A DNA stretch of 64,000 nucleotides, taken from Peribacillus butanolivorans (GTDB taxonomy: Bacteria > Bacillota > Bacilli > Bacillales > DSM-1321). Numbering within the stretch: the stretch's first letter is position 1; each line of letters begins with the position of its first letter. Positions 41,885-51,513 of the stretch are shown piece by piece. The notes beneath the pieces were generated by a model. That model was not told the DNA's origin and made no database searches. It was given only the letters and a program-made list of their open reading frames with translations. Position numbers and translations under genes: made by a program. The stretch is from positions 3,459,540 through 3,523,539 of the forward strand of contig NZ_LGYA01000001.1 in NCBI RefSeq assembly GCF_001273755.1, written 5' to 3'.

Positions 41885-43003
41885 CTAGCGGGTATAGTAG
41901 CCAGTATTTTCTTGATTAATTGACCTATGCAATGCTGCATTCAATCCATTGGCTATCAAATTGGCCATGTCCTCAATGAAAACATCGACTTCTTTCGGTG
42001 TAACCATTAAATTTTGACCGAGCGGTGATAGCACTTCATAAATCAGTTTCCGCTTTTCTTCGTCCGGAAGGACACCAATCATGCCCAAGAAGGTTTGCCG
42101 TTCCTTTTCACCTGGCATATCCTCATCAGTCAGCTTTTTACGTTTCCCAAAACTAAATCCTGCGGGGGCTAATGAACGTGATGGGCGGTCACCCTCATTC
42201 AGTTCCTTGCCAAAGTGCTTCAAAATATAATCAATCGAGTCGCTAGTAATTGATACAGCATCAACGACGGTAGGTATTCCAATTGCTATAACAGGAACCC
42301 CCAGTGTCTCCTGACTCAATTCCTTTCGTTTATTTCCAACACCTGACCCTGGATGAATGCCTGTATCAGTTATTTGAATCGTTGAATTTACCCGATCAAT
42401 CGAACGGGCTGCCAAGGCATCAATGACGATGAGAAAATCAGGATTGCTTTTATCAATGACTCCTTTAATAATGTCGCTCGTCTCGATTCCTGTAATCCCC
42501 ATAACACCTGGAGAGATCGCACTTACCGGCCGATAACCTTCTTTAACAGACTCTGGTTGCAACTCGAACAAATGCCTTGTGACTACCAGGTTCTCGACCA
42601 CGGCTGGCCCCAAAGCGTCCGGGGTAACATTCCAATTACCGAGGCCGACGACTAAACAACTGCTTTCTTTCGTGATATTATTTCTTTTTAAGAAGTAGGC
42701 TAGCTCGTCAGCAAACACCTTCTCCACTCGTTGCTGTGTGTCCGTATCCTGTTGGCGGATACCCTGAACTTCAATGGTTAAATAGCTCCCCTGTTTTTTA
42801 CCAATCTCTTTTTCTCCCTCAGCCGTGACCTCGACTAAGGAAATTTTCAGATCATCCACTTCTTTTTCCTTTATTATGACCCCTTCGATATGGGAAACAT
42901 CAACTTCTTCAACAACACCTTTATTTTCAAGAGCAATATCTTTTGCTTCTATCGCCAAATCGGTCCGAATTCCGAACTTACTAAGGTCCAAATGATTTTC
43001 CAT
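41885..43003 (-). CDS. gpr: Germination protease GPR
   Basis: A 372-residue protease that degrades small acid-soluble spore proteins during germination. The N-terminus [13 protein letters not shown] holds the propeptide: cleavage after residue 15 (RTD-LA) would match B. megaterium [38 protein letters not shown] and [16 protein letters not shown] are family signatures. ATG behind AGGAGG. It is expected to be forespore-expressed; a TGAATAA upstream (minus strand, near 43094-43100) could be a SigG/F -35, but the -10 is weak. Confidence 0.97.
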   Translation of the reverse strand: MENHLDLSKFGIRTDLAIEAKDIALENKGVVEEVDVSHIEGVIIKEKEVDDLKISLVEVTAEGEKEIGKKQGSYLTIEVQGIRQQDTDTQQRVEKVFADELAYFLKRNNITKESSCLVVGLGNWNVTPDALGPAVVENLVVTRHLFELQPESVKEGYRPVSAISPGVMGITGIETSDIIKGVIDKSNPDFLIVIDALAARSIDRVNSTIQITDTGIHPGSGVGNKRKELSQETLGVPVIAIGIPTVVDAVSITSDSIDYILKHFGKELNEGDRPSRSLAPAGFSFGKRKKLTDEDMPGEKERQTFLGMIGVLPDEEKRKLIYEVLSPLGQNLMVTPKEVDVFIEDMANLIANGLNAALHRSINQENTGYYTR

Positions 43004-43222
43004 AGCGGCCTCCTGATGTTTGATTTGTATCTAATCTAGTAATTTCCATAGTCTCTCTTAAACATTCTGTCGTTTTAGCTTTTTTATTATTCATTTTTTT
43101 GGTACAATAAAATATGACGAGATGAATTTATTTACTGAAATTATAATTCCTTTTCGATTCTCAATCTGAAGTATTGCATATTCATGAGCAGTCTGATAGA
43201 ATATCACTTGTGCTATTTGATA

Positions 43223-43250
43223 TGGATTTGAAAAGTCGAGTTCATATAAT
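43223..43250 (+). promoter_or_regulatory. Candidate promoter of rpsT
   Basis: Perfect TATAAT at 43245-43250 with TGGATT 16 nt upstream. The leader would be about 20 nt and include the GGAGGTG site. The rest of 43004-43222 shows no gene. Confidence 0.45.
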
Positions 43251-43278
43251 CTCGATTTCTTTGTAGGAGGTGAACGGA

Positions 43279-43545
43279 ATGCCAAACATTAAATCTGCTA
43301 TTAAACGTGTGAAAATCAACGACAAAAAACGCGTTCATAACATTACTGTTAGATCAACTATGCGTACTACAGTGAAAAATGCTGAAGTTGCATTAGCTGG
43401 TGAAAACGTTGAAGCTGCTAAAGAAGCTCTTTTAACAGCTGCTGTGAAATTAGACAAAGCTGCATCTAAAGGATTAATCCATAAAAATGCGGCAGCCCGT
43501 AAAAAATCTCGTTTAGCGAAAAGACTTAACGCTCTTAACGCATAA
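43279..43545 (+). CDS. rpsT: 30S ribosomal protein S20
   Basis: An 88-residue basic protein (PNIKSAIKRVKINDKKR start; AAARKKSRLAKRLNAL end) that binds 16S rRNA. The ATG at 43279 follows AGGAGGTGAACGG; the earlier ATG at 43270 overlaps that site. Opposite in strand to gpr and holA, as in B. subtilis. Confidence 0.97.
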   Translation: MPNIKSAIKRVKINDKKRVHNITVRSTMRTTVKNAEVALAGENVEAAKEALLTAAVKLDKAASKGLIHKNAAARKKSRLAKRLNALNA

Positions 43546-43556
43546 TGACAAAAATT

Positions 43557-43584
43557 AAACGATCCTTCTGGATCGTTTTTTTTT
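43557..43584 (+). terminator. Terminator of rpsT
   Basis: AAACGATCC-TTCT-GGATCGTTT followed by T-rich sequence. Confidence 0.9.
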
Positions 43585-43591
43585 ACGCACC

Positions 43592-43626
43592 AAAAAGGTG
43601 ACAGGGATTTCTGTCACCTTTTTTTT
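43592..43626 (-). terminator. Terminator of holA
   Basis: AAAAAGGTGACAG pairs with CTGTCACCTTTTT; T runs flank both sides, so it also backs up the rpsT terminator. Confidence 0.9.
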
Positions 43627-43627
43627 A

Positions 43628-44641
43628 TTATCTAATTTTCAAAAGCAGCAACTCAAGTGTGATCGCCTTATCGGCTTGACCCGTTTTCATCTTATAATCC
43701 GCTTCCGCTAAATCGTTCATTATACTCAACAACTCGCGTTCCTGGAATTTCCCCGTTTTTTCTAGGGCTAGCTTTACTCGGTATGGATGCACCTTCAATT
43801 GCCCCGCAATTTTTTGCTGACTATACCCTTGACGCGAAAGCTCCTTCACTTGATACATAAGCCGGATCTGTCCGGCCATTACACTCAAAATTTTTATCGG
43901 CTCTTCATTCTGCCGAAGAAGATCGTGAAAAATCGTCATAGCACTTTCCATTTTTCGCTGCAAAACATGATCAACAAGTGTGAAGATATTCTGTTCTAGA
44001 GATTTAGCGACTAACTTTTCAACAACCTCAATGGTAATCCGTTTGTCAGCTTCTACATAAAGTGCCATTTTATCAAGTTCATTTGTCAACATCATCAGAT
44101 TCGTTCCTGCAAGTTCGAGCAAAAGTTCTGTGGCTTGTTCATCTATTTGGACAGAATAAGCTGCAACGCGCTCCTTAACCCATGCCTTTAATTCATGATC
44201 GCCAAGCTTTTTCGCTTCAACGAGAACCGCATTACGCTTCAGTTCTTTGGTAATCTTTTTCCGTTCGTCCAGTTTTTCATAAGGAGCTGTCAGAACAACA
44301 ATAGAATAAGGAACTGGGTCAGCCAGATACGCTTCCAGTCTTTTTACATTATGTTCAACTTTCGATTTCGTTTTTTCAGCTGTCAAAAAAAATGGATTTT
44401 GCATGAAAACAAGGCGTTTTTCCCCGATAAAAGGAAGAGTTTCAACGTCCTCAAGCGCTGTTTCAATCGGCGTCTCTTCTAAATCAAATTGAGAGAAGTT
44501 AAAATCCATTTCATCTTCGTGAAGGACATGCTCAATCAAAAGCTGCTTTGTTTCATTAATTAAATAAGCTTCTGTTCCATATAACAAATATACAGGCGCG
44601 AATTGCCCTTTTTTAATACTTTTCCATACGTCTAATACCAA
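43628..44641 (-). CDS. holA: DNA polymerase III delta subunit
   Basis: A 337-residue clamp-loader subunit: VYLLYGTEAYLINETKQLL near the N-terminus, ETLPFIGEKRLVFMQNP, and the C-terminal VHPYRVKLALEKTGKF. It opens the beta clamp with the other loader subunits. The open frame extends upstream to 44704, but the TTG at 44641, behind AGAGGCGG, gives the N-terminus VLDVWKSIKKG known from the family. Confidence 0.93.
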   Translation of the reverse strand: MVLDVWKSIKKGQFAPVYLLYGTEAYLINETKQLLIEHVLHEDEMDFNFSQFDLEETPIETALEDVETLPFIGEKRLVFMQNPFFLTAEKTKSKVEHNVKRLEAYLADPVPYSIVVLTAPYEKLDERKKITKELKRNAVLVEAKKLGDHELKAWVKERVAAYSVQIDEQATELLLELAGTNLMMLTNELDKMALYVEADKRITIEVVEKLVAKSLEQNIFTLVDHVLQRKMESAMTIFHDLLRQNEEPIKILSVMAGQIRLMYQVKELSRQGYSQQKIAGQLKVHPYRVKLALEKTGKFQERELLSIMNDLAEADYKMKTGQADKAITLELLLLKIR

Positions 44642-44675
44642 TAGAATCCGCCTCTTTTTTATGTATTCTTCTCTA

Positions 44676-44704
44676 ATGGTATAGGTGGATGAACCATTTG
44701 ACAA
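44676..44704 (-). promoter_or_regulatory. SigA promoter of holA
   Basis: Minus strand: TTGTCA (44699-44704), 17-nt spacer, TACCAT (44676-44681). It supports the TTG start at 44641, since it lies inside the longer open frame. Confidence 0.65.
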
Positions 44705-44749
44705 GCTATAAAGGGAACTAGCCCTCTAAAGGACTAATTCCGGATCTAT

Positions 44750-44808
44750 ATGAACACTTTCAAGAAAGGCCCGGGTAAACTCCCTTGAAAGCGGGTAAAG
44801 TATTCATG
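44750..44808. repeat. Nested inverted repeat upstream of holA
   Basis: CTTTCAAG (44757-44764) and CTTGAAAG (44784-44791) are perfect inverted copies, and ATGAA/TTCAT pairs outside them. The loop and right flank hold two CGGGTAAA direct copies. No gene or known element explains it; the rest of 44809-44984 shows only the yqzM upstream region. Confidence 0.45.
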
Positions 44809-44984
44809 TAGAACAAAAAAGTGAACTTTTCTTTTTCGCTTGCTTTGTTTGTACCTTTATTTTGACCTCAAAATTTCAAACTATTTGTGACAACTCTTGT
44901 CAGTAAAGGAAATGAAGAAATGTGGCCTGTAGATTTTTTTTTGGTAATGTTTTATACTATTAGCAGAAATAGGAGGGGTAAACA

Positions 44985-45119
44985 ATGAACGAATTCGAAA
45001 AGAATGTTCAATCAAAGACTGATGACGTCGCTGATTCCGCTATGGGATTCATCGGTTCTTTTGTATTTTTCGCTGCCATGTTCACCATTGCTGTCGTCAT
45101 TAAAGCAGTCGGATCCTGA
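44985..45119 (+). CDS. yqzM: YqzM family small membrane protein
   Basis: A 44-residue protein: MNEFEKNVQSKTDDVADSAM then one membrane helix (about 21-40). It matches the YqzM family in the conserved spot between comEC and holA. AGGAGGGG precedes the ATG. Function unknown. Confidence 0.85.
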   Translation: MNEFEKNVQSKTDDVADSAMGFIGSFVFFAAMFTIAVVIKAVGS

Positions 45120-45155
45120 TTTCATTTTTCAAAATGCACTTATTTTTCCCTGAAG

Positions 45156-45184
45156 GAGGCTGCTGATGCAGTCTCTTTCTTTTT
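45156..45184 (+). terminator. Terminator of yqzM
   Basis: GAGGCTGC-TGAT-GCAGTCTC followed by TTTCTTTTT on the plus strand. Confidence 0.75.
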
Positions 45185-45196
45185 GATTTCTACATA

Positions 45197-47503
45197 CTAT
45201 GGAATAGTCTTCCGAAAGGTTCCTTCACTTTTGTAATACTTGTAAATAATAGAACCATCTTCATCCGTCCTAAACAAATAAATATTATATTCTTTCAAGG
45301 CCTCAATAACTTGTTCATGTGGGTGACCGTACCTATTCTCCTTTCCAACTGAAATAAGCGCTGCTTTTGGCTGCAATTGTTCAAGAAAAGGCTTCGAGGA
45401 AGAAGTCTTACTGCCGTGATGACCGACCTTCAAAATATGCGCCCGCAACTGTGGGTAAGTATCCATCAATTCTTTTTCCCCCTCTTCCCCCATATCTCCG
45501 GTAAATACCCAGGACAATCCCCCTAACTCTGTATATAAAACAATGGACGAATCATTCTTATTTTCTTCTTTTTTATGTGGATCTAGAACGAAAAACTCAG
45601 CTTCCCCAACTTTCCAATGTTCGCCCCTTCGTACGACTGTCACTTTTACCCTCTTATTTCTTGCAATGGAAACAAAGTCTTTATCTCGATAATCGTCCTC
45701 ACTCCAACCTCCAATAACTATCTCCTTAACTTTGAAATTTTCAATGAGTTCTTTTGCACTTCCTATATGATCAGCATCGGCATGCGTTAAAATCAGCTTG
45801 TCCAAATGGTGAATGCCCTTACTTTTCAGCAGCGGGATAATGATATCATCAGCCGTATTATAAGTCTTTCGCTTTTTTTTCCACATTTCCATAGGAAACG
45901 TAATTTGTCCCCCCGTATCAATCAAGTAATTTCCTCGGTTAAACGGAAGAGTAATTAAAATTGAATCACCCTGTCCAACATCAATTATCTGCACTTCACC
46001 GAATGGAGATAGCTTTTGTAGATTGTATTGAAAAAGTAAAAGTAAAATCATTATTCCACACCAGATTTTACATTTACTAAAAGATTTCTCCCAAGTCAGG
46101 AACAGTCCTAAAACTGCAACAACAAGCAACAACATCATAATGAAAAGTGGTTTTCCAAACGGAATGGAGGCAAGAGGAAGATTCGATGCAGCATCGGCGA
46201 CCTTATTACTGAGCAGGAAGGTGAAGTTTAGTAACGAAATAAGGGGTTGACCTAAAACAGGAAGTAACAGATGGATAAAGAGGGTGATTAGTGAAAAAGG
46301 CAGCAAAATGATGGAATAAAGAGGCACATACAGTACATTTAGAAGCACACCAAGGAAAGATACTTCATAAAAGTGAAAAAGCAAAATCGGAAGGGCTGCC
46401 AATTGGCAGATTGAGCTGACAATGAAAAGTTGTAGTGTCTTTTGTGGGTACTGCAAAAAGATTTTCGAAGACATAATGATTGAAAAGGTGACAGCGAAAG
46501 AAAGCTGAAACCCAATATTATAGAGCATAAGCGGCTGAAAAAATAGCAGCGTCATATAGACCGCACCGATCGTGGCACCTGCTGAAATTCGTTTCTTGAA
46601 AAGCATAAGCAAAAAGAATACCATAGCCATCAAACATGATCTCATCACTGACGGGCTTGCTCCTGAAAGTATCATGTAAATCGGAAGAAAGATAAGGATG
46701 GCAATCATCATTCTTTCGCGAGTAACTCCTAAGCGGATACCAAGATAAAACAACATCCCTGTTAAAAAACTGACATGAAGTCCCGAAATCGCCAGTAAAT
46801 GAACAAGACCTAGACGCTGATAGTTAGTAAGATCCCCTTCATCGATATCCGTCTGATCACCGAAAATAAGGGCTGTGACAAATCCGCTCGATTCTTCTGG
46901 AAAGTGTTTTTTTATATACGAAATTCCTTTCATCCGCAAATTTCGAATTGAAACGACAATCGAGTTTCCAACCTTTTTGCATTTCGAAAAAGAAATAGAA
47001 CTCGCTTTAAATATCCAATGAGTGTTTTGCTGGAGGAGATAACGATGATAATCGAAGCTGTTTTCATTACGGTGTTTGTCAGGAACCTGCAGATCTCCCT
47101 CGGCCGGACAAGATAAACCGATGCGAAGATACTGATTCAGCTTTTCCTTTTCTTGTTCGGAGGCTACTTTATATCGAAGCATCAGCCGTTCACCTTGTTC
47201 ACTGATGATGAAACCTTTTAATAGATTTCCATCTATTTTCGGTTGGTCTGTAAATGTAATAACAAAACGACTTTCTGTTCCCTTATAAGAAGAGATGTTT
47301 CGATGTTCGGAGGCAGTAGCGGACCCTAAAAAAATCCCCATAATCACCATATGAAGTATAAGGGTCTTCCCTTCACCCGCACTCGAATAATAAATAAAAC
47401 AGAGGAAAATAAGGAAAACGATTAAAAGTCTTACACTAAAAAATGAATGGGCCGAAACGCCAAACGTGGCCGAAACGGCTAAAAAGAGAAGTTGTCTTGC
47501 CAT
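45197..47503 (-). CDS. comEC: DNA uptake channel ComEC
   Basis: A 768-residue competence protein that moves single-stranded DNA across the membrane. Two N-terminal helices, an OB-like extracellular domain (about 70-190), the Competence domain with many membrane segments (about 210-480; YQRLGLVHLLAISGLHVSFL), and a C-terminal metallo-beta-lactamase domain (LTHADADHIGSAK, VGHHGSKTSS) probably degrading the other strand. ATG with AGGGGGTT upstream. Full length, so DNA uptake appears intact. Confidence 0.95.
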   Translation of the reverse strand: MARQLLFLAVSATFGVSAHSFFSVRLLIVFLIFLCFIYYSSAGEGKTLILHMVIMGIFLGSATASEHRNISSYKGTESRFVITFTDQPKIDGNLLKGFIISEQGERLMLRYKVASEQEKEKLNQYLRIGLSCPAEGDLQVPDKHRNENSFDYHRYLLQQNTHWIFKASSISFSKCKKVGNSIVVSIRNLRMKGISYIKKHFPEESSGFVTALIFGDQTDIDEGDLTNYQRLGLVHLLAISGLHVSFLTGMLFYLGIRLGVTRERMMIAILIFLPIYMILSGASPSVMRSCLMAMVFFLLMLFKKRISAGATIGAVYMTLLFFQPLMLYNIGFQLSFAVTFSIIMSSKIFLQYPQKTLQLFIVSSICQLAALPILLFHFYEVSFLGVLLNVLYVPLYSIILLPFSLITLFIHLLLPVLGQPLISLLNFTFLLSNKVADAASNLPLASIPFGKPLFIMMLLLVVAVLGLFLTWEKSFSKCKIWCGIMILLLLFQYNLQKLSPFGEVQIIDVGQGDSILITLPFNRGNYLIDTGGQITFPMEMWKKKRKTYNTADDIIIPLLKSKGIHHLDKLILTHADADHIGSAKELIENFKVKEIVIGGWSEDDYRDKDFVSIARNKRVKVTVVRRGEHWKVGEAEFFVLDPHKKEENKNDSSIVLYTELGGLSWVFTGDMGEEGEKELMDTYPQLRAHILKVGHHGSKTSSSKPFLEQLQPKAALISVGKENRYGHPHEQVIEALKEYNIYLFRTDEDGSIIYKYYKSEGTFRKTIP

Positions 47504-47520
47504 GCCAACCCCCTGTCTAA

Positions 47521-48081
47521 TTATTTGTTAAATAACAGTTTTGCCTCCTTTTCTAGCTCCAGCACAGCTTCTTTCTCTAAACCGGATTGTTCAAGTTGAC
47601 CTAGCAACGAACGTACAAAGTCCTGTTTTTCTTTTCCGTATACATCGATGGCTCCTCTTGCTTCAACCTTTTCCGTTTTGACCCCAGCCTGCTCAAACAA
47701 TTCAATTGCATATGGATGGTTTTTATAATCCTCTGCATAATAAACAGCTTTGATTCCAGCTTGAATGAGTGATTTACAGCATTGCAAGCATGGAAAATGT
47801 GTCACATATATTTCCGCCTCTGCAGTCGGCACACCGAATTTGGCACATTGTAAAAGTGCATTCATTTCAGCATGTATCGTTCTAATACAATGATTATCTA
47901 TTACATAACAACCATCATCAATACAGTGCGTTCCCCCGGCAATCGAACCATTGTAGCCTCCCGCAATAATCCGGTTATCCCTAACGATTGTTGCGCCTAC
48001 AGTTAGTCGTGTACATGTGCTTCTTAAAGCTAGTAAATGGCTTTGAGCCATGAAATATTGATCCCAGCTAATCCTGTTCAT
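47521..48081 (-). CDS. comEB: ComEB, dCMP deaminase family
   Basis: A 186-residue zinc deaminase: TIHAEMNALLQ and FPCLQCCKSLIQAG carry the zinc ligands and the proton-shuttle Glu. It has dCMP-deaminase-like features; B. subtilis ComEB is needed for full competence but not for DNA transport itself. It lies between comEA and comEC. Confidence 0.94.
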   Translation of the reverse strand: MNRISWDQYFMAQSHLLALRSTCTRLTVGATIVRDNRIIAGGYNGSIAGGTHCIDDGCYVIDNHCIRTIHAEMNALLQCAKFGVPTAEAEIYVTHFPCLQCCKSLIQAGIKAVYYAEDYKNHPYAIELFEQAGVKTEKVEARGAIDVYGKEKQDFVRSLLGQLEQSGLEKEAVLELEKEAKLLFNK

Positions 48082-48164
48082 GTTGTGGTCCCCTTTTACT
48101 TAATAAAATTGATTTTCTTCAATTTTACCTTCTTCCTGTCCATTTGTGTAGAGAATTCAATCAA

Positions 48165-48806
48165 TCATTTGACGGAAATAGAATCCTTTAATTTTTCAAA
48201 CGTTTTATCACCGATCCCTGATACATTCTTCAATTCATCTATCTGCTTGAATTTCCCTATCGTATCTCTGTATTCAAGGATGGCCGTTGCTTTTGATGTG
48301 CCAATCCCAGACAGGGTTTCTAAATCCTCCTTTGTAGCTGTGTTCAAGTTAACCTGGCCCCTTGAACTCTCAGATGCCCCTCCAGTAGCCGCAGTTCCGC
48401 TCGAGGCGGCTGATGCATTCTCGGGAAGTTCTATGCCCTCTTCACCTATTTGGGGTACGTAAATGACCATTTGGTCCTCAACAATTTGGGCAAAATTCAC
48501 TTTATCCTTATCGGCCTTGTCTGTGAAACTTCCCGCTTTCGAAATCAAATCAATCACCCTGTCACCTGCCTCCGCAGTAAATATACCAGGTGCCTGTACT
48601 GCTCCCTTAACATCGACTTTAATGATAAGAGGTTCTCCCTCCGTTTCAGTTGTCATTTCATCGATGCCATCGTTTGCTGATACTGTAAAGATATCTTCTG
48701 TTTCAACCAGTTCCTTCCCAGGTTGAAAGAAAAAGTAAACTCCTACCGCCCCAGTAGCTACTGCAGCGGCAATCATCGCCATTTTCTTTTTTAATATTTT
48801 ATCCAT
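48165..48806 (-). CDS. comEA: DNA receptor ComEA
   Basis: A 213-residue membrane-bound DNA-binding protein. N-terminal anchor (about 9-27), acidic linker, SLBB domain (VDVKGAVQAPGIFTAEAGDR, about 64-125), Ser/Ala linker, and the C-terminal helix-hairpin-helix (VNLNTATKEDLETLSGIG, ELKNVSGIGDKTFEKL). ATG with AAGGAGG. First gene of comEA-EB-EC; no ComK box is obvious. Confidence 0.95.
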   Translation of the reverse strand: MDKILKKKMAMIAAAVATGAVGVYFFFQPGKELVETEDIFTVSANDGIDEMTTETEGEPLIIKVDVKGAVQAPGIFTAEAGDRVIDLISKAGSFTDKADKDKVNFAQIVEDQMVIYVPQIGEEGIELPENASAASSGTAATGGASESSRGQVNLNTATKEDLETLSGIGTSKATAILEYRDTIGKFKQIDELKNVSGIGDKTFEKLKDSISVK

Positions 48807-48840
48807 TTCTTAGCCTCCTTCTTTGATTTCGAACATTACA

Positions 48841-48868
48841 TTGTCATAGGACAGATTAAAAATACATA
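48841..48868 (+). promoter_or_regulatory. Candidate promoter of comER
   Basis: TTGTCA, 16 nt, TACATA on the plus strand, about 44 nt before the comER start and inside the divergent comEA-comER gap. Confidence 0.4.
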
Positions 48869-48911
48869 GTGTTTTTAGGAGATTCGCTTTTAGTGAGAGG
48901 AGTTGAAAGTA

Positions 48912-49742
48912 TTGAAGAAAATCGGTGTAATTGGAACAGGCAATATGGGAACGATTTTAATCGAAGCGTGGCTGGAGGCTAAAATACTAAATCCGGCTGA
49001 TCTACTCATTACAAATAGAACGCTCTCCAAAGCATTGGTGCTGAAAGAAAAGCATCCCGGTATCGAGGTAGCGAAAAGCGCCGCCGAGATCGTCCAACAG
49101 GCAGACTTTATTTTTCTCTGCGTAAAACCATTACAAATTCACAGCCTTTTACAGGGCATCAAACACCATATAAAAAGAGAACAACTACTTATCTCCATTA
49201 CAAGCCCGCTTTCAGTGGCACAGCTTGAATCAGAAGTGAATGCTCCATGCGCCCGTTTTATCCCAAGCATAACGAACCGTGTGGGATCAGGGGTATCGTT
49301 ACTGAGCTTCAGCAAAGGGTGCAGCAAAGAGACACAGCAATCCTTATTAAATCTGGCATCTGCCATATCGGCACCGGTCATCATTGAAAATGATATCACC
49401 CGGGTAGCTTCCGACATTGTAAGCTGCGGACCTGCCTTCTTTAGCTTTTTAGCACAAGCTTTTATTGAAGCAGCATGTCAAACAACGAAGATAGATAAAG
49501 AAACCGCAACGACTTTGACCGAGAACATGCTGATTGGGTTAGGTGAATTGCTTGGTAAGGGAGTTTACACATTACCGACCTTACAGGAAAAGGTTTGCGT
49601 AAAAGGTGGGATCACAGGGGAAGGAATTAAGGTTTTAGAAGCTGAAACCGGAGAAATGTTTCATCATCTGTTTCAAGCGACACACGAAAAATTCGCAGAA
49701 GATCTTCACGAGGTTGAAAAACAATTTGGCCATCCTTATTAA
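48912..49742 (+). CDS. comER: ComER, pyrroline-5-carboxylate reductase-like protein
   Basis: A 276-residue Rossmann protein related to ProC: KKIGVIGTGNMGTILIEAWL at the N-terminus, FIFLCVKPLQI, and CGPAFFSFLAQAFIEAA near the C-terminus. In B. cereus-group strains ComER affects sporulation and biofilm. Two TTG codons are possible (48903, 48912); only the second is properly spaced from GAGAGGAG. Divergent from comEA. Confidence 0.9.
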   Translation: MKKIGVIGTGNMGTILIEAWLEAKILNPADLLITNRTLSKALVLKEKHPGIEVAKSAAEIVQQADFIFLCVKPLQIHSLLQGIKHHIKREQLLISITSPLSVAQLESEVNAPCARFIPSITNRVGSGVSLLSFSKGCSKETQQSLLNLASAISAPVIIENDITRVASDIVSCGPAFFSFLAQAFIEAACQTTKIDKETATTLTENMLIGLGELLGKGVYTLPTLQEKVCVKGGITGEGIKVLEAETGEMFHHLFQATHEKFAEDLHEVEKQFGHPY

Positions 49743-49787
49743 TATTCGCATCCAAAATCTATTCTCCTTCTAAAAATATAAAAAAAT

Positions 49788-49842
49788 AAAGGGTCAGGCC
49801 TCCTTTCGCACAGTGTTGTACGATAGGAGGTCTGACCCCTTG
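49788..49842. terminator. Shared terminator of comER and yqeM
   Basis: A 16-bp stem: AAGGGTCAGGCCTCCT against AGGAGGTCTGACCCCTT, with A/T runs at both ends. Confidence 0.88.
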
Positions 49843-49844
49843 AT

Positions 49845-50588
49845 TTATTTTCTGGCTACAAATAAGATTCTTTCGGTTTCTTTACCGACCGGTGCTTCTT
49901 CAAGGTCCGCCAGAAGTTCAGAAACTTCAAAACCTGCTTGTTGCAACCATTTTTTATATTGCTCTACCGGATAGGTACGCTGATAATGCAACTCATCAAA
50001 ACGGTCGTACAAGCCACTATCATTGTCCCTCACGAAAAAACTTAAATCATGTTCAACACTGTATGCTTCTTCACCCGGGAAGCAATCCCAAATATAGGAG
50101 ACCTCTTCATCATTGACGGCAAACGTATTATTGTGAAAGATTTCTTCCATCTTATAAATAGTATGAACATCAAACAAAAATAATCCGCCATCCTTCAGAT
50201 GTTCATGCACCCTGGAGAACGTTTTTGCAATATCCGCTTCCTCACGTAGATAGTTCAACGAATCACAAAAAATCGTGACACAGTCATATAGACCAAGCCC
50301 TTCGAGTTCTGCCATATTCTGCTAAAAAAAGGGAATCGATAACCCTAGCTTCGCCGCTTTCTCATTGGCAACCATCAACATTTCATCAGACAAATCTACA
50401 CCAGATACATCAAATCCATGCTGCGCCAGTTCTACTGTTATTTCCCCTGTGCCGCATGCTAAGTCCAGGACTTTCCTTCCACCAATTCCGTACTGTTCCA
50501 GCTTCGCCGTCAGGATCATCAGCCATTTTTCATAGGGAGCGTCCTTCATCAATTCATCGTATACATAGGCAAAGCGTTCGTAAGTCAT
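49845..50588 (-). pseudogene. yqeM: YqeM class I methyltransferase broken by an in-frame TAG
   Basis: Together the two halves give about 247 codons, the usual YqeM length. The first 88 codons carry FAYVYDELMKDAPYEKW and the SAM motif VLDLACGTGEITVELAQHG. Codon 89 is TAG (50322-50324), and the same frame continues with QNMAELEGL and VTIFCDSLNYLREEADI. No frameshift is involved. The B. subtilis protein has Gln at this point (from memory), so CAG to TAG is likely. The next ATG (50315) has no binding site. It is either a recent nonsense mutation, a base-call error, or suppressed. Confidence 0.88.
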
Positions 50589-50941
50589 GGAGTCAATTCA
50601 CTCTCTAGATCTTCAAAAGGTGCATCTCCCCATAAACGTTCAAGGTTATAATAATTTCTTTCATCCTTATGGAAAATGTGGGCTACAACATCTCCAAGGT
50701 CTACAAGTACCCATTTCGCTTCCTCAAAACCTTCAAGGCGTTTTACATTGATCCCTGATTCGTCTGCTTTGCTCTTCATTTCTCGAGCTATAGCTTGTAC
50801 TTGTTTTTCAGAATTACCATGACAGATTAAAAAGTAATCCGCCACCAAAGAAATACCTTGCATATTTAGAGCAACGATATCCTCCGCTCTTTTATCGTCC
50901 GCCGCTTTTGCTGCAATTACAAGAAGTTCACGTTCAGTCAT
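50585..50941 (-). CDS. rsfS: Ribosomal silencing factor RsfS
   Basis: A 118-residue protein that binds L14 and blocks subunit joining in slow growth. VADYFLICHGNSEKQVQAIA and KWVLVDLGDVVAHIFHKDERNYYNLERLW are the family signatures. Overlaps the yqeK stop by 1 nt and the yqeM start by 4 nt. GAAGGAG binding site lies in yqeK. Confidence 0.95.
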   Translation of the reverse strand: MTERELLVIAAKAADDKRAEDIVALNMQGISLVADYFLICHGNSEKQVQAIAREMKSKADESGINVKRLEGFEEAKWVLVDLGDVVAHIFHKDERNYYNLERLWGDAPFEDLESELTP

Positions 50942-51513
50942 TACATCTTCTCCTTCAAATTCATGATTAAATCATTATATGTCTTAAATGTATCAGGGTA
51001 AATTGCCTGATTTCTTTTCATTAAAAATACAACTGTATTCCTTAAAGCTTGAATGACAGCACGATCCAAGTTTTCCTTTGCTGTCTGCCTTACTTCGTCG
51101 ACTCCAGGAAAAGAACGCCCAGGCTCAATATAGTCAGCAAGATATACGACCTTATCCAAAAGGCTCATACCGACCCTGCCTGATGTGTGATAGGCAATCG
51201 CATCCAATATTTCACGGTCAGTGATACCGGCTTCTTTTTCTACCAGATAAGCCCCTACAGGAGCATGCCACAGTTCCATATTGAATTCAAGTAAATCTGG
51301 CGCCATTTTTTCAGAGATTATTATTTGCTCCATTTCCTCTTTTGGACGAAATTTTGCATAATCGTGGAAAATAGCTGCCAGTTCCGCTTTTTTGACATCT
51401 GCACCATACTGTTCGGCAAGTTCTATTGCTGACTCGACCACGCCCAACGTATGAATATACCTGCGCTCGGTTATTTGTTCTTTGACGAGCGCTAATGCTT
51501 TCTCACGATTCAT
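50941..51513 (-). CDS. yqeK: YqeK, HD-domain Ap4A hydrolase
   Basis: A 190-residue HD phosphohydrolase: the HD motif is [11 protein letters not shown], with [13 protein letters not shown] upstream and [16 protein letters not shown]. Bacterial YqeK proteins hydrolyse diadenosine tetraphosphate symmetrically. AAAGGGA abuts the ATG at 51522 but is correctly spaced for the ATG at 51513. It overlaps nadD by 11 nt. Confidence 0.92.
   Translation of the reverse strand: MNREKALALVKEQITERRYIHTLGVVESAIELAEQYGADVKKAELAAIFHDYAKFRPKEEMEQIIISEKMAPDLLEFNMELWHAPVGAYLVEKEAGITDREILDAIAYHTSGRVGMSLLDKVVYLADYIEPGRSFPGVDEVRQTAKENLDRAVIQALRNTVVFLMKRNQAIYPDTFKTYNDLIMNLKEKM

Noticed and set aside
45151..45182. AAGGAGG then ATG with five codons after yqzM
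   Set aside because: It lies entirely in the yqzM terminator hairpin; chance is the simpler reading.
48807..48902. ComK box upstream of comEA
   Set aside because: AAAA and TTTT strings occur, but spacing does not fit AAAA-N5-TTTT pairs.
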